A stretch of DNA of 64,000 nt, from the NCBI GenBank assembly GCA_900539455.1, contig UQCD01000003.1, forward strand, positions 1 to 64,000, in the 5' to 3' direction. Positions within the stretch are counted from its first letter, which is position 1; each line of letters starts with the position of its first letter. The stretch is from an uncultured Eubacteriales bacterium. GTDB lineage: Bacteria > Bacillota > Clostridia > Lachnospirales > Lachnospiraceae. Below the pieces are notes generated by a model that was not told the origin of the DNA, did no database searches, and saw nothing but the letters and a program-made list of their open reading frames with translations. Position numbers and translations under genes: made by a program. Below, in pieces: positions 50,768-59,027 of the stretch.

Positions 50768-51955
50768 CTACACCAATTTACATTCTTTTGCAAGCTTTTC
50801 AAAAGCTGGTATTGAGTTTACTATAGTTTCGTAGGAAACGCAATATGCAATTCTTACATAACCCTTGCATGCAAAGGATGAGCCTGGAACTAATAAAAGG
50901 TTGTATTTCTTTGCCATATCACAAAAATCCTTTTCCTCAACTGGTGTTTTCATAAACAGATAAAAAGCACCCTCTGGCTTTATACATTCAAAGCCCAATT
51001 TTTTCAAGGCCTCGTATAGTGTCTGTCTATTTCTGTCATAGTAATCAATATCTGTCTTTTCATCAAGCACCTTTGCTACTGCTCTTTGCATAAGTGAAGG
51101 AGCGTTAACAAAGCCTAATATTCTGTTTGCTATTGAAGCAGCCTGAAATACATTTTCATAATCAGGCATTTCGCTAGGAATTACAAGGTAGCCTATTCTT
51201 TCTCCTGGCAATGATAATGACTTACTATATGAATATCCAACTATAGTATTTTTATAGTACTTTGTAAGATATGGAACCTCTACACCATCATATGCCAATT
51301 CTCTGTATGGCTCATCAGAAATTAAATAAATTTCTGTATTTAATTCCCGCTGTTTTTCCTCTAGTACAGCTACAATTTCCTTAATAACCTTTTCGCTGTA
51401 TACAACACCTGTAGGATTATTTGGATTGTTAATAATTACTGCCTTTGTTTTTGGTGTTACCTTACTAGCAAGCTCTTCAATATTTGGCATAAAGTTTTCT
51501 GTATTTGGAGAAATCTCAACTATTTTTCCATCATAGTTGCTTATGTATGCTCTATATTCTAAAAAATATGGTGCAAATACTATTACTTCGTCCTCTGGAT
51601 TTAACAAGGTCTTTAAGGCTACATTTAAGCCGCCTGCTGCTCCAACGGTCATAATAATATTTTTATTTGAAAAATTTGTAGCAAATCTTTTGTTTAATGA
51701 CTGGGCTATTTTTTCTCTAACATCCTCATAACCAGCATTACTCATATAGCCATGAACAAAGGTACTGCTTTCATTGTCTAATACCTCTTTTATTGATTCA
51801 TTTAGCTTTTCAGGTGCAGCAACATTTGGGTTGCCCAGGCTAAAGTCGAAAACCTTATCTCTACCATAAATAGAGGCAAGTCTGTTTCCCTCCTCAAACA
51901 TAGCTCTAATTGCTGAATTATTGTTTACGAAGCCTTTCATTTTTTCTGCTATCAT
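50768..51955 (-). CDS. PLP-dependent aminotransferase, aspartate aminotransferase type
   Basis: A 395-residue class I/II aminotransferase. It has DFSLGNPNVAAPEKL at the N-terminus, VGAAGGLNVALKTLL (PLP-phosphate region), NNPNNPTGVVY, SDEPYRELAYDG, and the PLP-lysine segment YSYSKSLSLPGERIGY, all in the expected order. Its substrate is uncertain: aspartate, or branched or aromatic amino acids. It is the first of three coupled genes (this gene, hisC, DUF368). Confidence 0.9.
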   Translation of the reverse strand: MIAEKMKGFVNNNSAIRAMFEEGNRLASIYGRDKVFDFSLGNPNVAAPEKLNESIKEVLDNESSTFVHGYMSNAGYEDVREKIAQSLNKRFATNFSNKNIIMTVGAAGGLNVALKTLLNPEDEVIVFAPYFLEYRAYISNYDGKIVEISPNTENFMPNIEELASKVTPKTKAVIINNPNNPTGVVYSEKVIKEIVAVLEEKQRELNTEIYLISDEPYRELAYDGVEVPYLTKYYKNTIVGYSYSKSLSLPGERIGYLVIPSEMPDYENVFQAASIANRILGFVNAPSLMQRAVAKVLDEKTDIDYYDRNRQTLYEALKKLGFECIKPEGAFYLFMKTPVEEKDFCDMAKKYNLLLVPGSSFACKGYVRIAYCVSYETIVNSIPAFEKLAKECKLV

Positions 51956-51990
51956 TGATTTATCCTTCTTTCAAATAATCTTATAATTCC

Positions 51991-52503
51991 TTATAAATTG
52001 TTTTTGTTAATGAAGTGCATTTCGCCCTTCATATCCTGATCCTGCTTCATTACTCCTGTTATATTTCTCCTTCTGTCACTATCCATTTCATCCTTTATTT
52101 GTCTTAAGGCACATCTATTGCAATATATTCCCTTGCTAATAGGGCTGTGGCAGATTCTGCATTTCTTTTGTTTTTTTACAGTATCAAATCTGCCATCTTT
52201 TACAAAAAGATCAATTAGCCTTTTGGACACCTTTGTCCTTTCTGCAATTTCAACCATATTGTAATTTGTACCATATTCATCTACAAAATCTCGTACTCTG
52301 CCATATTCATTTTTGAATACACTTTTACATCTGGGACATTTATAAACCCCGAGCCCTATATATTCGTAATCTTCACCACACAGACATTTTTCTGGTTTTG
52401 TAAGCAGGGATTCCACTTCAATAAGCAGCTTTTCTACTTCCTTTTCCTTTGTCTGTTCTTCATGTCTTTTAGCGACACTCTTTTTGGCGTTGTCTTTCTC
52501 CAT
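51991..52503 (-). CDS. Zinc-ribbon and helix-turn-helix protein (YvyF-like)
   Basis: A 170-residue protein with two zinc ribbons around a helix-turn-helix: CLCGEDYEYIGLGVYKCPRC (about 41-60), then RVRDFVDEYGTNYNMVEIAE leading into RTKVSKRLIDLFVKDGRF (about 70-106), then CRICHSPISKGIYCNRCA (about 116-133). The basic tail is rich in Arg and Asp. The middle resembles the YvyF/flagellar-operon helix-turn-helix, but no flagellar genes are near. It is likely a DNA- or RNA-binding regulator; the target is unknown. Confidence 0.7.
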   Translation of the reverse strand: MEKDNAKKSVAKRHEEQTKEKEVEKLLIEVESLLTKPEKCLCGEDYEYIGLGVYKCPRCKSVFKNEYGRVRDFVDEYGTNYNMVEIAERTKVSKRLIDLFVKDGRFDTVKKQKKCRICHSPISKGIYCNRCALRQIKDEMDSDRRRNITGVMKQDQDMKGEMHFINKNNL

Positions 52504-52519
52504 ATATTATCTCCTCAGA

Positions 52520-52822
52520 TTATTCTGTAAAATCCAAGCACATTCTTACCTGCATAAAAGGTCTGACATTATTGTCTGCCACCTTAACATGCAATGGATT
52601 TGTACTATATGCTTTTAAGGCAGCTTCATCCACAAACTCTGAATCCAGCATTAAATCAGCATTTGATGAAGCAAGTCCATTTGTTACCACTTTAATTCTA
52701 TTTAAGCCTTCGATTTTTCCATAAAGACCCTCTAAGCCTTCCTTTACACCAAGCTTTATCTTTTCCTTTTCCTCGGCAGATATTTCATCTTTGATTTTCC
52801 ATAATATAATATGCCTAACCAT
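52520..52822 (-). CDS. Dabb (stress-responsive A/B barrel) family protein
   Basis: A 100-residue dimeric alpha-beta barrel protein. It begins with the family's MVRHIILWKIKDEISAEEKE, has GLEGLYGKIEGLNRIKVVTN in the middle, and LMLDSEFVDEAALKAYSTNP before the closing HVKVADNNVRPF. Dabb proteins include stress-induced and ring-forming enzymes; no catalytic residue can be assigned. It lies 16 bases upstream of the zinc-ribbon gene. Confidence 0.9.
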   Translation of the reverse strand: MVRHIILWKIKDEISAEEKEKIKLGVKEGLEGLYGKIEGLNRIKVVTNGLASSNADLMLDSEFVDEAALKAYSTNPLHVKVADNNVRPFMQVRMCLDFTE

Positions 52823-52902
52823 ACGCTTCTCCTTTTTTTACATAATAATTAATTATATTTATATCGGCTGTTCTTTCATATAATAACTATGCAGCCTTGT
52901 AT

Positions 52903-53673
52903 TTATCTTCTAAGAATATCAACAGTATGTGCAGCCGCACCTATTAACTCATATCTTTCACAGGTAGCCAGATGATATTCAATAAACAGCCTGTAGGCTT
53001 CATCATCCATTGCATTTAAGGTCTGTCTTAGATAATCTGCAGGTCCGTCTGCTGAAATAATAATTTCTCTTTCAAGTCCTGCTTCTTCGTTTAGCTTGTT
53101 TATATCCTCAATTCGTACATAATCGTACAAATCTTCTTTTGAGGATATTGTATGGAAATCCTTTGTTAATTTGTTGTTTTCCATACATTCTTTAATATTA
53201 TTTTGCTTAAAGCCATATGTAATAACACTGTATTCATTCATTACATATGCAACTAAAATAATTCCACCCTTTTTTGTCACCCTTTTAGCCTCATTTAATG
53301 CCTTCAGTTTATCCTCATGGGAATAAAGGTGATACATTGGACCAAAAAGAAGTGTTAAATCAAAGCTTTCGTCCCCAAACCTTGACAGCTTTGTAGCATT
53401 GCCCTGATATGCCTTTACACTACTGTTTTTCTTCTTAAGTATACCCAGATTATACTTAACCAATTCTACTGCTGTAACATCATAACCTTCCTCGGCTAAT
53501 GCAACAGAATATCTTCCTGTTCCAGCTCCTATATCTAGTATTTTAGGATTATTAAACTTTTCTAAATACTTATGTATATATTTCATTGATGTAACAAACT
53601 CAACATATCCGTGTCTTCTGGTAAGTCGCTTATCCTCATTAAATTTGTTGTAATATAGCTCTAACTCTGTCAT
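52903..53673 (-). CDS. Class I SAM-dependent methyltransferase
   Basis: A 256-residue methyltransferase. Motif I is ILDIGAGTGRYSVALAEEGY (about 45-64), then VTAVELVKYNLGIL, and motif IV LTLLFGPMYHLYSHEDKLKA. The N-terminus (YYNKFNEDKRLTRRHGYVEF) is typical of a Firmicute group of unknown substrate. It begins 2 bases after the FakA-middle-domain gene, so the two are surely co-translated. Confidence 0.9.
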   Translation of the reverse strand: MTELELYYNKFNEDKRLTRRHGYVEFVTSMKYIHKYLEKFNNPKILDIGAGTGRYSVALAEEGYDVTAVELVKYNLGILKKKNSSVKAYQGNATKLSRFGDESFDLTLLFGPMYHLYSHEDKLKALNEAKRVTKKGGIILVAYVMNEYSVITYGFKQNNIKECMENNKLTKDFHTISSKEDLYDYVRIEDINKLNEEAGLEREIIISADGPADYLRQTLNAMDDEAYRLFIEYHLATCERYELIGAAAHTVDILRR

Positions 53674-53675
53674 TA

Positions 53676-53927
53676 TTAGCCTTTAAGTCCTCTCGACTGT
53701 CTGTCCATATCTTCTACTACAATATCGTAAATTTCTCCAAGAGTTGAGCAATACTCTAATACCTTCCAAGGCTCATTGGTATGGAAGTGAATTTTAATAA
53801 GCTCCTCGTCACCTACTGCTAATAAGCAGTCGCCCTTAAAGTTTTCTGTAAAGTAATCGTTAATTGCATCCTCATCAAGATCTGTGCCTTCTATTAATAA
53901 CTGTGTATCATATTTAAATTCTAACAT
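53676..53927 (-). CDS. Stand-alone FakA/YloV middle-domain protein
   Basis: An 83-residue protein that matches only the middle domain of the fatty-acid kinase subunit FakA (YloV). The conserved stretch CLLAVGDEELIKIHFHTNEP, then WKVLEYCSTLGEIYDIVVED and MDRQ, corresponds to FakA's VVxDDDLVKVHVHTxxPGxVLEYA...NIKIENM. The ATP-binding DhaL domain and the FakB-binding C-terminal domain are missing. It has its own binding site (AAGGAGA) and no truncated neighbours, so it is a real small gene. Role unknown; it might bind FakB-like or DhaL proteins. Confidence 0.75.
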   Translation of the reverse strand: MLEFKYDTQLLIEGTDLDEDAINDYFTENFKGDCLLAVGDEELIKIHFHTNEPWKVLEYCSTLGEIYDIVVEDMDRQSRGLKG

Positions 53928-54182
53928 AACTGTCTCCTTTTTGTTTAATCTGGTTTTATATTATTTCTACATTGCAGCTAATATTGCTTATTAGCTATTA
54001 ATAATGTAATTTCTCATAAAAAGTAGCAACCACACACATATTTTAACACTATTTATATTCTTTTTCTACATTAACTTATATCCCGAACCCATTTATTTTA
54101 TATACCCAATATATTAAAGTTTAAGCCAAGCCTATTAAAATAAACAGCTTATATTTACTGATGTAATAATTGCCTATATAAA

Positions 54183-54212
54183 AAGACTGTATAGTGTTCA
54201 CCATACAGTCTT
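54183..54212 (-). terminator. Terminator of enolase
   Basis: AAGACTGTAT (54183-54192) and ATACAGTCTT (54203-54212) form a perfect stem; the minus strand continues TTTATAT. The rest of the 313-base gap to the FakA-like gene shows only A/T-rich sequence. Confidence 0.85.
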
Positions 54213-54240
54213 ATACATATTATCTATTCAACCAAATATC

Positions 54241-55542
54241 CTATCTTTTAACATTAAATGCCTTAATTCCAGGATATACTGCACTATTGCCCAATTCTTC
54301 TTCAATTCTAAGAAGCTGATTGTACTTGGCAACTCTTTCACTACGGCTTGGTGCGCCTGTTTTAATCTGGCAGGTATTTAAAGCAACTGCTAAATCTGCT
54401 ATTGTTGTATCTGCTGTTTCACCTGAACGGTGGCTGGAAATAGCTGTATATCCTGCCTTGTGTGCCATTTTTATCGCTTCAAGAGTTTCTGATACAGAAC
54501 CAATCTGATTTAACTTAATTAAAATAGCATTACCAGCTTTAAGTTCTATTCCCTTTGCAAGTCTTTCTGTATTTGTAACGAATAAGTCATCGCCTACAAG
54601 CTGAACCTTGTCGCCTAATCTTTCTGTAAGCTTCTGCCAGCCTTCCCAATCTTCTTCATCAAGGCCATCTTCAATAGAGATAATTGGATATTTTTCGCAA
54701 AGCTTAACCCAATGCTCAACTAATTCTTCTGCTGTATATTCTGTTTTTGCCTTTGGAAGCTTGTAGAAGCCTTTGCCCTTTTCACTCTTCCATTCTGAAG
54801 AAGCAGCGTCCATAGCAATCATAAAATCTTTTTCAGGTTCATAGCCAGCTTTTTTAATAGCCTCTATAATAGTTTCAATAGCCTCCTCATCTGAAGCAAG
54901 TGCTGGTGCAAAACCACCTTCATCACCTACGGATGTAGCAAGTCCTTTTTCCTTCAAAATAGCTGCAAGGTTATGGAATACCTCTGCACACCATCTAAGA
55001 CATTCTTTAAATGAAGCAGCTCCTACAGGCATTATCATAAATTCCTGTGTGTCAAGTCCACTCGAAGCTGCGTGTGCGCCACCATTAATAATGTTCATCA
55101 TAGGAACTGGTAATCTATTTCCTGAAATTCCACCCAAAAATCTGTATAGTGGAATGTCTAGGGACATAGCTGCTGCTCTTGCTGCGGCTATAGAAACTGC
55201 TAATATAGCATTTGCTCCAAGGTTTGACTTGTCCTTTGTTCCGTCTGCTTCTATCATTGCCTTATCAACAGCATAAATATCAGAAGCATCTTTTCCAACA
55301 AGTATATCATTTATAATTGTATTAATATTGTTTACTGCCTTTGTTACGCCCTTGCCTAAGTATCTTGCTTTATCACCATCTCTAAGCTCAAGAGCTTCAA
55401 ATTCTCCTGTAGATGCTCCACTAGGTGCACAGCCACGACCGATAGTTCCGTCTGCTAAATATACCTCAGCCTCTACTGTTGGATTTCCTCTTGAGTCCAA
55501 TATTTCTCTGCCAATTACTTTTTCAATTTCTAAATAATTCAT
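54241..55542 (-). CDS. eno: Enolase
   Basis: A 433-residue phosphopyruvate hydratase, the glycolytic step from 2-phosphoglycerate to phosphoenolpyruvate. Landmarks are GREILDSRGNPTVEAEV, GASTGEFEALELRDGD, SVGDEGGFAP, the magnesium ligands in IAMDAASSEW, IEDGLDEEDWEGW and LVGDDLFVTN, the catalytic Lys in NAILIKLNQIGS, and SHRSGETADTTIADLAV. The ATG at 55542 has AAAGGA upstream. Its leader holds two inverted repeats. It is a single gene divergent from xpt. Confidence 0.97.
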   Translation of the reverse strand: MNYLEIEKVIGREILDSRGNPTVEAEVYLADGTIGRGCAPSGASTGEFEALELRDGDKARYLGKGVTKAVNNINTIINDILVGKDASDIYAVDKAMIEADGTKDKSNLGANAILAVSIAAARAAAMSLDIPLYRFLGGISGNRLPVPMMNIINGGAHAASSGLDTQEFMIMPVGAASFKECLRWCAEVFHNLAAILKEKGLATSVGDEGGFAPALASDEEAIETIIEAIKKAGYEPEKDFMIAMDAASSEWKSEKGKGFYKLPKAKTEYTAEELVEHWVKLCEKYPIISIEDGLDEEDWEGWQKLTERLGDKVQLVGDDLFVTNTERLAKGIELKAGNAILIKLNQIGSVSETLEAIKMAHKAGYTAISSHRSGETADTTIADLAVALNTCQIKTGAPSRSERVAKYNQLLRIEEELGNSAVYPGIKAFNVKR

Positions 55543-55587
55543 ACTTTTATTTCCTTTCATAGTCCTTCAGTAATATGTTCTCCAGCC

Positions 55588-55608
55588 GGGAAGGATTTAT
55601 TCCTTCCC
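55588..55608 (-). other. Leader hairpin of enolase
   Basis: GGGAAGGA (55588-55595), loop TTTAT, TCCTTCCC (55601-55608): a stable GC-rich stem in the 5' untranslated region about 46 bases before the start. With no T-run after it, it may protect the transcript or modulate it. Confidence 0.6.
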
Positions 55609-55661
55609 AGCAAATAACAATACTTATTTTTTATGGAGACCAAGCGATTTACTTAACGAAA

Positions 55662-55677
55662 GTTAGTTTTAACTAAC
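55662..55677. promoter_or_regulatory. Inverted repeat at the enolase transcription start
   Basis: GTTAGTT, 2 bases, AACTAAC: perfect 7-2-7 palindrome placed 8-23 bases downstream of the eno -10, a position typical of a repressor operator. Confidence 0.4.
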
Positions 55678-55684
55678 CATCCAT

Positions 55685-55713
55685 ATAGTAACATATCATA
55701 AAATATATTTCAA
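55685..55713 (-). promoter_or_regulatory. Promoter of enolase
   Basis: On the minus strand: TTGAAA (55713-55708), 17 bases, TACTAT (55690-55685). Confidence 0.7.
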
Positions 55714-55722
55714 TAGCTTAAT

Positions 55723-55737
55723 TGATAACTATTATCA
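55723..55737. promoter_or_regulatory. Fur-box-like palindrome
   Basis: TGATAACTATTATCA differs at one base from the Bacillus 7-1-7 Fur box TGATAATnATTATCA. It lies 10 bases upstream of the eno -35 in the gap to xpt. A/T-rich sequence makes chance matches fairly likely. Confidence 0.35.
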
Positions 55738-55827
55738 TTTAAAAAATGATGTTAAATATTCTGCTGTTTGGATTAGTTCAAATATATAATTATAATTTTT
55801 TACAATTCCCTAATTTATCTTGTAATA

Positions 55828-55855
55828 TTGCAGAAAATTTGATACCTTATAAAAT
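55828..55855 (+). promoter_or_regulatory. Promoter of xpt-pbuX
   Basis: TTGCAG (55828-55833), 16 bases, TAAAAT (55850-55855), leaving a leader of about 33 bases. This is too short to hold a purine riboswitch, and none of its conserved bases are seen. Confidence 0.55.
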
Positions 55856-55893
55856 AAGTTGTAAATTTCAATGAAACATCAAGGAGAAAGAAA

Positions 55894-56475
55894 ATGAATT
55901 TTTTAGAAGAAAGAATTTTAAAGGACGGTATTGTTAAGGAGGGCAATGTATTAAAGGTGGACAGCTTTCTTAATCACCAGATGGACATTAACTTATTTGA
56001 ACAAATGGGTGCAGAATTTAAACACAGATTTGAAGGCAGGCCTATTAACAAAATACTTACTATAGAAGCCTCTGGCATTGGTATTGCCTGTATAGTTGCA
56101 AAATATTTTAATGCACCTGTTGTTTTTGCAAAAAAATCAAAGAGCATTAATATAGAAGGTGAAATGTATATTGCTGAAGTTGAATCCTTTACACATAAAT
56201 GCAAAAATCAAGTAATTGTTTCTAAAAAATTCTTAGGTCCTGATGACCATGTACTTATTATTGATGATTTCCTTGCAAATGGTTGTGCCTTACAGGGACT
56301 TATTTCTATTGCTGCTTCTGCCGGTGCGACAGTTGAGGGTATTGGAATAGCAGTTGAAAAGGGCTTCCAGTCTGGTGGCAGAATTATTAGAAATCTTGGC
56401 TACCATTTGGAGTCACTTGCTATAGTAGAGAGTATGGACGCTGCTAATGGGACTATTGAGTTTAGAAATAATTAA
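55894..56475 (+). CDS. xpt: Xanthine phosphoribosyltransferase
   Basis: A 193-residue type I phosphoribosyltransferase that salvages xanthine to XMP. The PRPP-binding motif is VLIIDDFLANGCALQGL (about 124-140), the hood region has FLNHQMDINLFEQMGAEF, and the PVVFAKKSKSIN loop is present. Length equals that of Bacillus Xpt. AAGGAGA precedes the ATG. It is followed 25 bases on by the permease pbuX, the same pairing as in Bacillus, but without the guanine riboswitch known there. Confidence 0.95.
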   Translation: MNFLEERILKDGIVKEGNVLKVDSFLNHQMDINLFEQMGAEFKHRFEGRPINKILTIEASGIGIACIVAKYFNAPVVFAKKSKSINIEGEMYIAEVESFTHKCKNQVIVSKKFLGPDDHVLIIDDFLANGCALQGLISIAASAGATVEGIGIAVEKGFQSGGRIIRNLGYHLESLAIVESMDAANGTIEFRNN

Positions 56476-56500
56476 ATTTTATCTTAAAGGAATTTACATT

Positions 56501-57823
56501 ATGAAGAATAAATCTAAAAATCTAACAAGTAATTTATACCATATTGATGGTAAGATTTCTGTAGGTCAGGCTATTCCCTTTGGTCTACAGCACATATTGG
56601 CTATGTTTGTTGCAAATATAGCTCCTATTTCTATTGTAGCTGCTGCCAGTGGGCTTTCCTCTAAGGAACAGGCAATGCTTATTCAAAGTGCTATGATTAT
56701 TGCCGGTATTGGTACTCTTATTCAGCTTTTCCCTATATGGAGAATTGGTTCAGGACTTCCTATTGTTATGGGCATTAGCTTTACCTTTGTTTCTGTATTT
56801 TGCTACATTGGTCCTACCTATGGATACAACGCTATTGTAGGTGCTGTTTTAATAGGTGGTATTATTGAGGGAATACTGGGACTGTTTGCAAAATATTGGA
56901 TTAAGCTTATTACTCCCGTTGTTGCAGCAAGTGTAGTAACAGCTATTGGTTTCTCACTTTTGTCAGTTGGTGCTTCATCCTTCGGTGGTGGCAGTGGCAG
57001 TGACAGCTTTGGTGCAAAAACACATTGGATTTTAGGTACAATTACTCTTCTTTGCTGTATTGTATTTAATATATTTGCTAAATCCTTCTGGAAACAGCTT
57101 TCTGTATTATTTGGACTTATTGTAGGCTATATTGTGGCAATATTTATGGGTGTAGTGGATTTATCTGCACTTAGCAACACCTCTATTGTAGCCCTTCCGA
57201 CTCTTGTTCCTTTTAAGCCTGAATTTAACATAAACGCCATTGTTTCAGTAACTCTTATCTTTCTTGTTTCAGCTACAGAAACTATTGGTGACACCTCAGC
57301 TTTAACCTCTACCGGACTTGGCAGGGATGCTACTTTAAAGGAAACCTCCGGCTCTATAGCCTGCGACGGATTTATCAGCACACTTTCCTCTGTTTTTGGC
57401 TGTCTGCCTATTACCTCCTTTAGCCAGAATGTAGGCTTAGTTGCAATGACAAAGGTAGTAAACAAATTTGCTATTGCCGCAGGTGCTATAATAATGATTC
57501 TTGCTGGAATTTTCCCTATTTTCGGCTCGATTTTATCCACTCTTCCAGAAGCTGTGCTTGGTGGCTGTACTATTATGATGTTTGGAAATATTGTAATCAG
57601 CGGACTTCAAATGATGAGCAAATGTGGATATACACAAAGAAATATTACTATTGCTGCACTTTCACTTAGTATTGGTATTGGATTTACACAGGTTCCGGAA
57701 ATATTTAATATTTTTCCAAAAATCATTCAGACAGTCTTTGCAGAAAACTGTGTTGCTGTAGTCTTTATTGTTTCAATCATTTTAAATCTTATACTTCCTA
57801 AAAATATGGAAGCAGATTCTTAA
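56501..57823 (+). CDS. pbuX: Xanthine/uracil permease (NCS2 family)
   Basis: A 440-residue nucleobase:cation symporter-2 with about 14 membrane helices. Landmarks are FGLQHILAMFVANIAPI near the N-terminus, the substrate-binding ATETIGDTSALTSTGLGRD, and LPITSFSQNVGLVAMTKVV. Genetic pairing with xpt indicates xanthine uptake. I chose ATG 56501 since AAAGG lies 10 bases upstream; the frame is open further back into the end of xpt but has no binding site there. Confidence 0.93.
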   Translation: MKNKSKNLTSNLYHIDGKISVGQAIPFGLQHILAMFVANIAPISIVAAASGLSSKEQAMLIQSAMIIAGIGTLIQLFPIWRIGSGLPIVMGISFTFVSVFCYIGPTYGYNAIVGAVLIGGIIEGILGLFAKYWIKLITPVVAASVVTAIGFSLLSVGASSFGGGSGSDSFGAKTHWILGTITLLCCIVFNIFAKSFWKQLSVLFGLIVGYIVAIFMGVVDLSALSNTSIVALPTLVPFKPEFNINAIVSVTLIFLVSATETIGDTSALTSTGLGRDATLKETSGSIACDGFISTLSSVFGCLPITSFSQNVGLVAMTKVVNKFAIAAGAIIMILAGIFPIFGSILSTLPEAVLGGCTIMMFGNIVISGLQMMSKCGYTQRNITIAALSLSIGIGFTQVPEIFNIFPKIIQTVFAENCVAVVFIVSIILNLILPKNMEADS

Positions 57824-57848
57824 TGACATATAGCAGATTTGAGATGTT

Positions 57849-58544
57849 TTAAGGTAAAAAGCAGGAAAAAAATGACATTGCAATTACGGTTCCAAGCCCT
57901 GCCACAACTATTGCAAGGCTGCTCATTGCTCCTTCTATTTCGCCCATTTCCATTGCTTTAGCTGTACCTACTGCGTGAGCGGCAGTTCCAATAGCAAGTC
58001 CTCTGGATATTGGACTTTTTATTCTGAACAGCTTACACATTCCCTCGGCTACCATATTTCCAAATACACCTGTAATAATAATTACTGCAACAGATATTGA
58101 AACAATTCCTCCAAATTCCTCGGAAAGTCCCATACCTATTGCTGTAGTAATTGACTTTGGCAGCAGAGTTACATATTCCTCTTGACTAAGATTAAATATA
58201 ATTGCAATTATAAGCACTGAGGAAAGACTTGTAATTACACCTGAGGCTATTCCTATTATTATAGCTATTATATGCTTTTTTAATAGTTCTATTTGTTGAT
58301 ATAAGGGAATTGCTAAAGCTACTGTTGCAGGAGTAAGTAAATAGCTAATATATTTAGCACTTTCATTATAGCTGTCATAATCTATGCCTAGCACAGAAAT
58401 AACTACTATAACAAGTACAATAGAGATAAGCAGTGGATTAAATATCGACATCTTGAATTTTTTCTTTAGCAGCACACCTACTCCATATGCAGCCAGACTT
58501 ATTACAACACCGACTGTAGCAGAATTAAGAATGATTTCGTTCAT
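57849..58544 (-). CDS. lrgB: LrgB/CidB family membrane protein
   Basis: A 231-residue membrane protein with 6-7 helices. The LrgB signature AIGMGLSEEFGGIVSISVAV and IGTAAHAVGTAKAMEMGEIE (about 185-204) is present. LrgAB/CidAB pairs affect murein hydrolase activity and, in several bacteria, pyruvate uptake. It overlaps the end of lrgA by 20 bases, so it is translationally coupled. No LytSR two-component pair is nearby. Confidence 0.93.
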   Translation of the reverse strand: MNEIILNSATVGVVISLAAYGVGVLLKKKFKMSIFNPLLISIVLVIVVISVLGIDYDSYNESAKYISYLLTPATVALAIPLYQQIELLKKHIIAIIIGIASGVITSLSSVLIIAIIFNLSQEEYVTLLPKSITTAIGMGLSEEFGGIVSISVAVIIITGVFGNMVAEGMCKLFRIKSPISRGLAIGTAAHAVGTAKAMEMGEIEGAMSSLAIVVAGLGTVIAMSFFSCFLP

Positions 58545-58896
58545 CTCTCTTCTCCTTTCGCGATACCATAAAATCTGTTACCTTTCCTGTAATTATCATA
58601 ACCAGACAGGTAGTTATAAAAACAGTGACACAGACTGGTACTATCATGCCTCTTACCTGCTTCCAGGATACAATAATACCTACTCCTGCTGGTATAAACA
58701 TAAGCGGCATTATTTCTATAAGAAAGTCTGCTACATCCTTTACCTGTTCTAATTTAACCACCTTTGTAGCAAGTAAAATTATCATTATAACTAATCCATA
58801 AATACTTGCTGGAATTGGTAAAGGAATAAAGTATTTTAATATTTCACCTACACAGGTCACTGCAAAAATAATTGCCACTTGCTTTATGTATTTCAT
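58525..58896 (-). CDS. lrgA: LrgA/CidA family holin-like protein
   Basis: A 123-residue small membrane protein with four helices. The LrgA pattern IPLPIPASIYGLVIMIILLA (about 26-45) and FLIEIMPLMFIPAGVGIIVS (about 62-81) is clear. It ends in a basic tail (SRKEKRDERNHS), and the last 20 bases overlap lrgB. It works with LrgB as holin/antiholin-like or as a pyruvate carrier; which one is not decidable from sequence. Confidence 0.93.
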   Translation of the reverse strand: MKYIKQVAIIFAVTCVGEILKYFIPLPIPASIYGLVIMIILLATKVVKLEQVKDVADFLIEIMPLMFIPAGVGIIVSWKQVRGMIVPVCVTVFITTCLVMIITGKVTDFMVSRKEKRDERNHS

Positions 58897-58915
58897 GAAA
58901 ACCAGCTCCTTTTCC

Positions 58916-58968
58916 TAAAAATAAAAGAGGCAATGTTTTAGCAATTCCGTTGCTAAAACATAAGCCTC
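58916..58968 (-). terminator. Terminator of the sodium-dependent transporter gene
   Basis: GAGGC-AATGTTTTAGCAA (58927-58944) pairs with TTGCTAAAACAT-AA-GCCTC (58950-58968). The minus strand continues TTTTATTTTT, giving a strong intrinsic terminator just ahead of lrgA. Confidence 0.88.
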
Positions 58969-59027
58969 AACCTTTAACCGTAATATATTATATCACTATA
59001 TTAAAATTTTTAAATAAATTTTTAGGG

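Noticed and set aside
53940..54180. Possible small RNA or gene in the gap between the FakA-like gene and enolase.
   Set aside because: Only A/T-rich sequence without a binding site, conserved helix or promoter-terminator pair.
55543..55893. Purine riboswitch upstream of xpt-pbuX.
   Set aside because: None of the conserved loop or junction bases are seen, and the leader after the best promoter is only about 33 bases.
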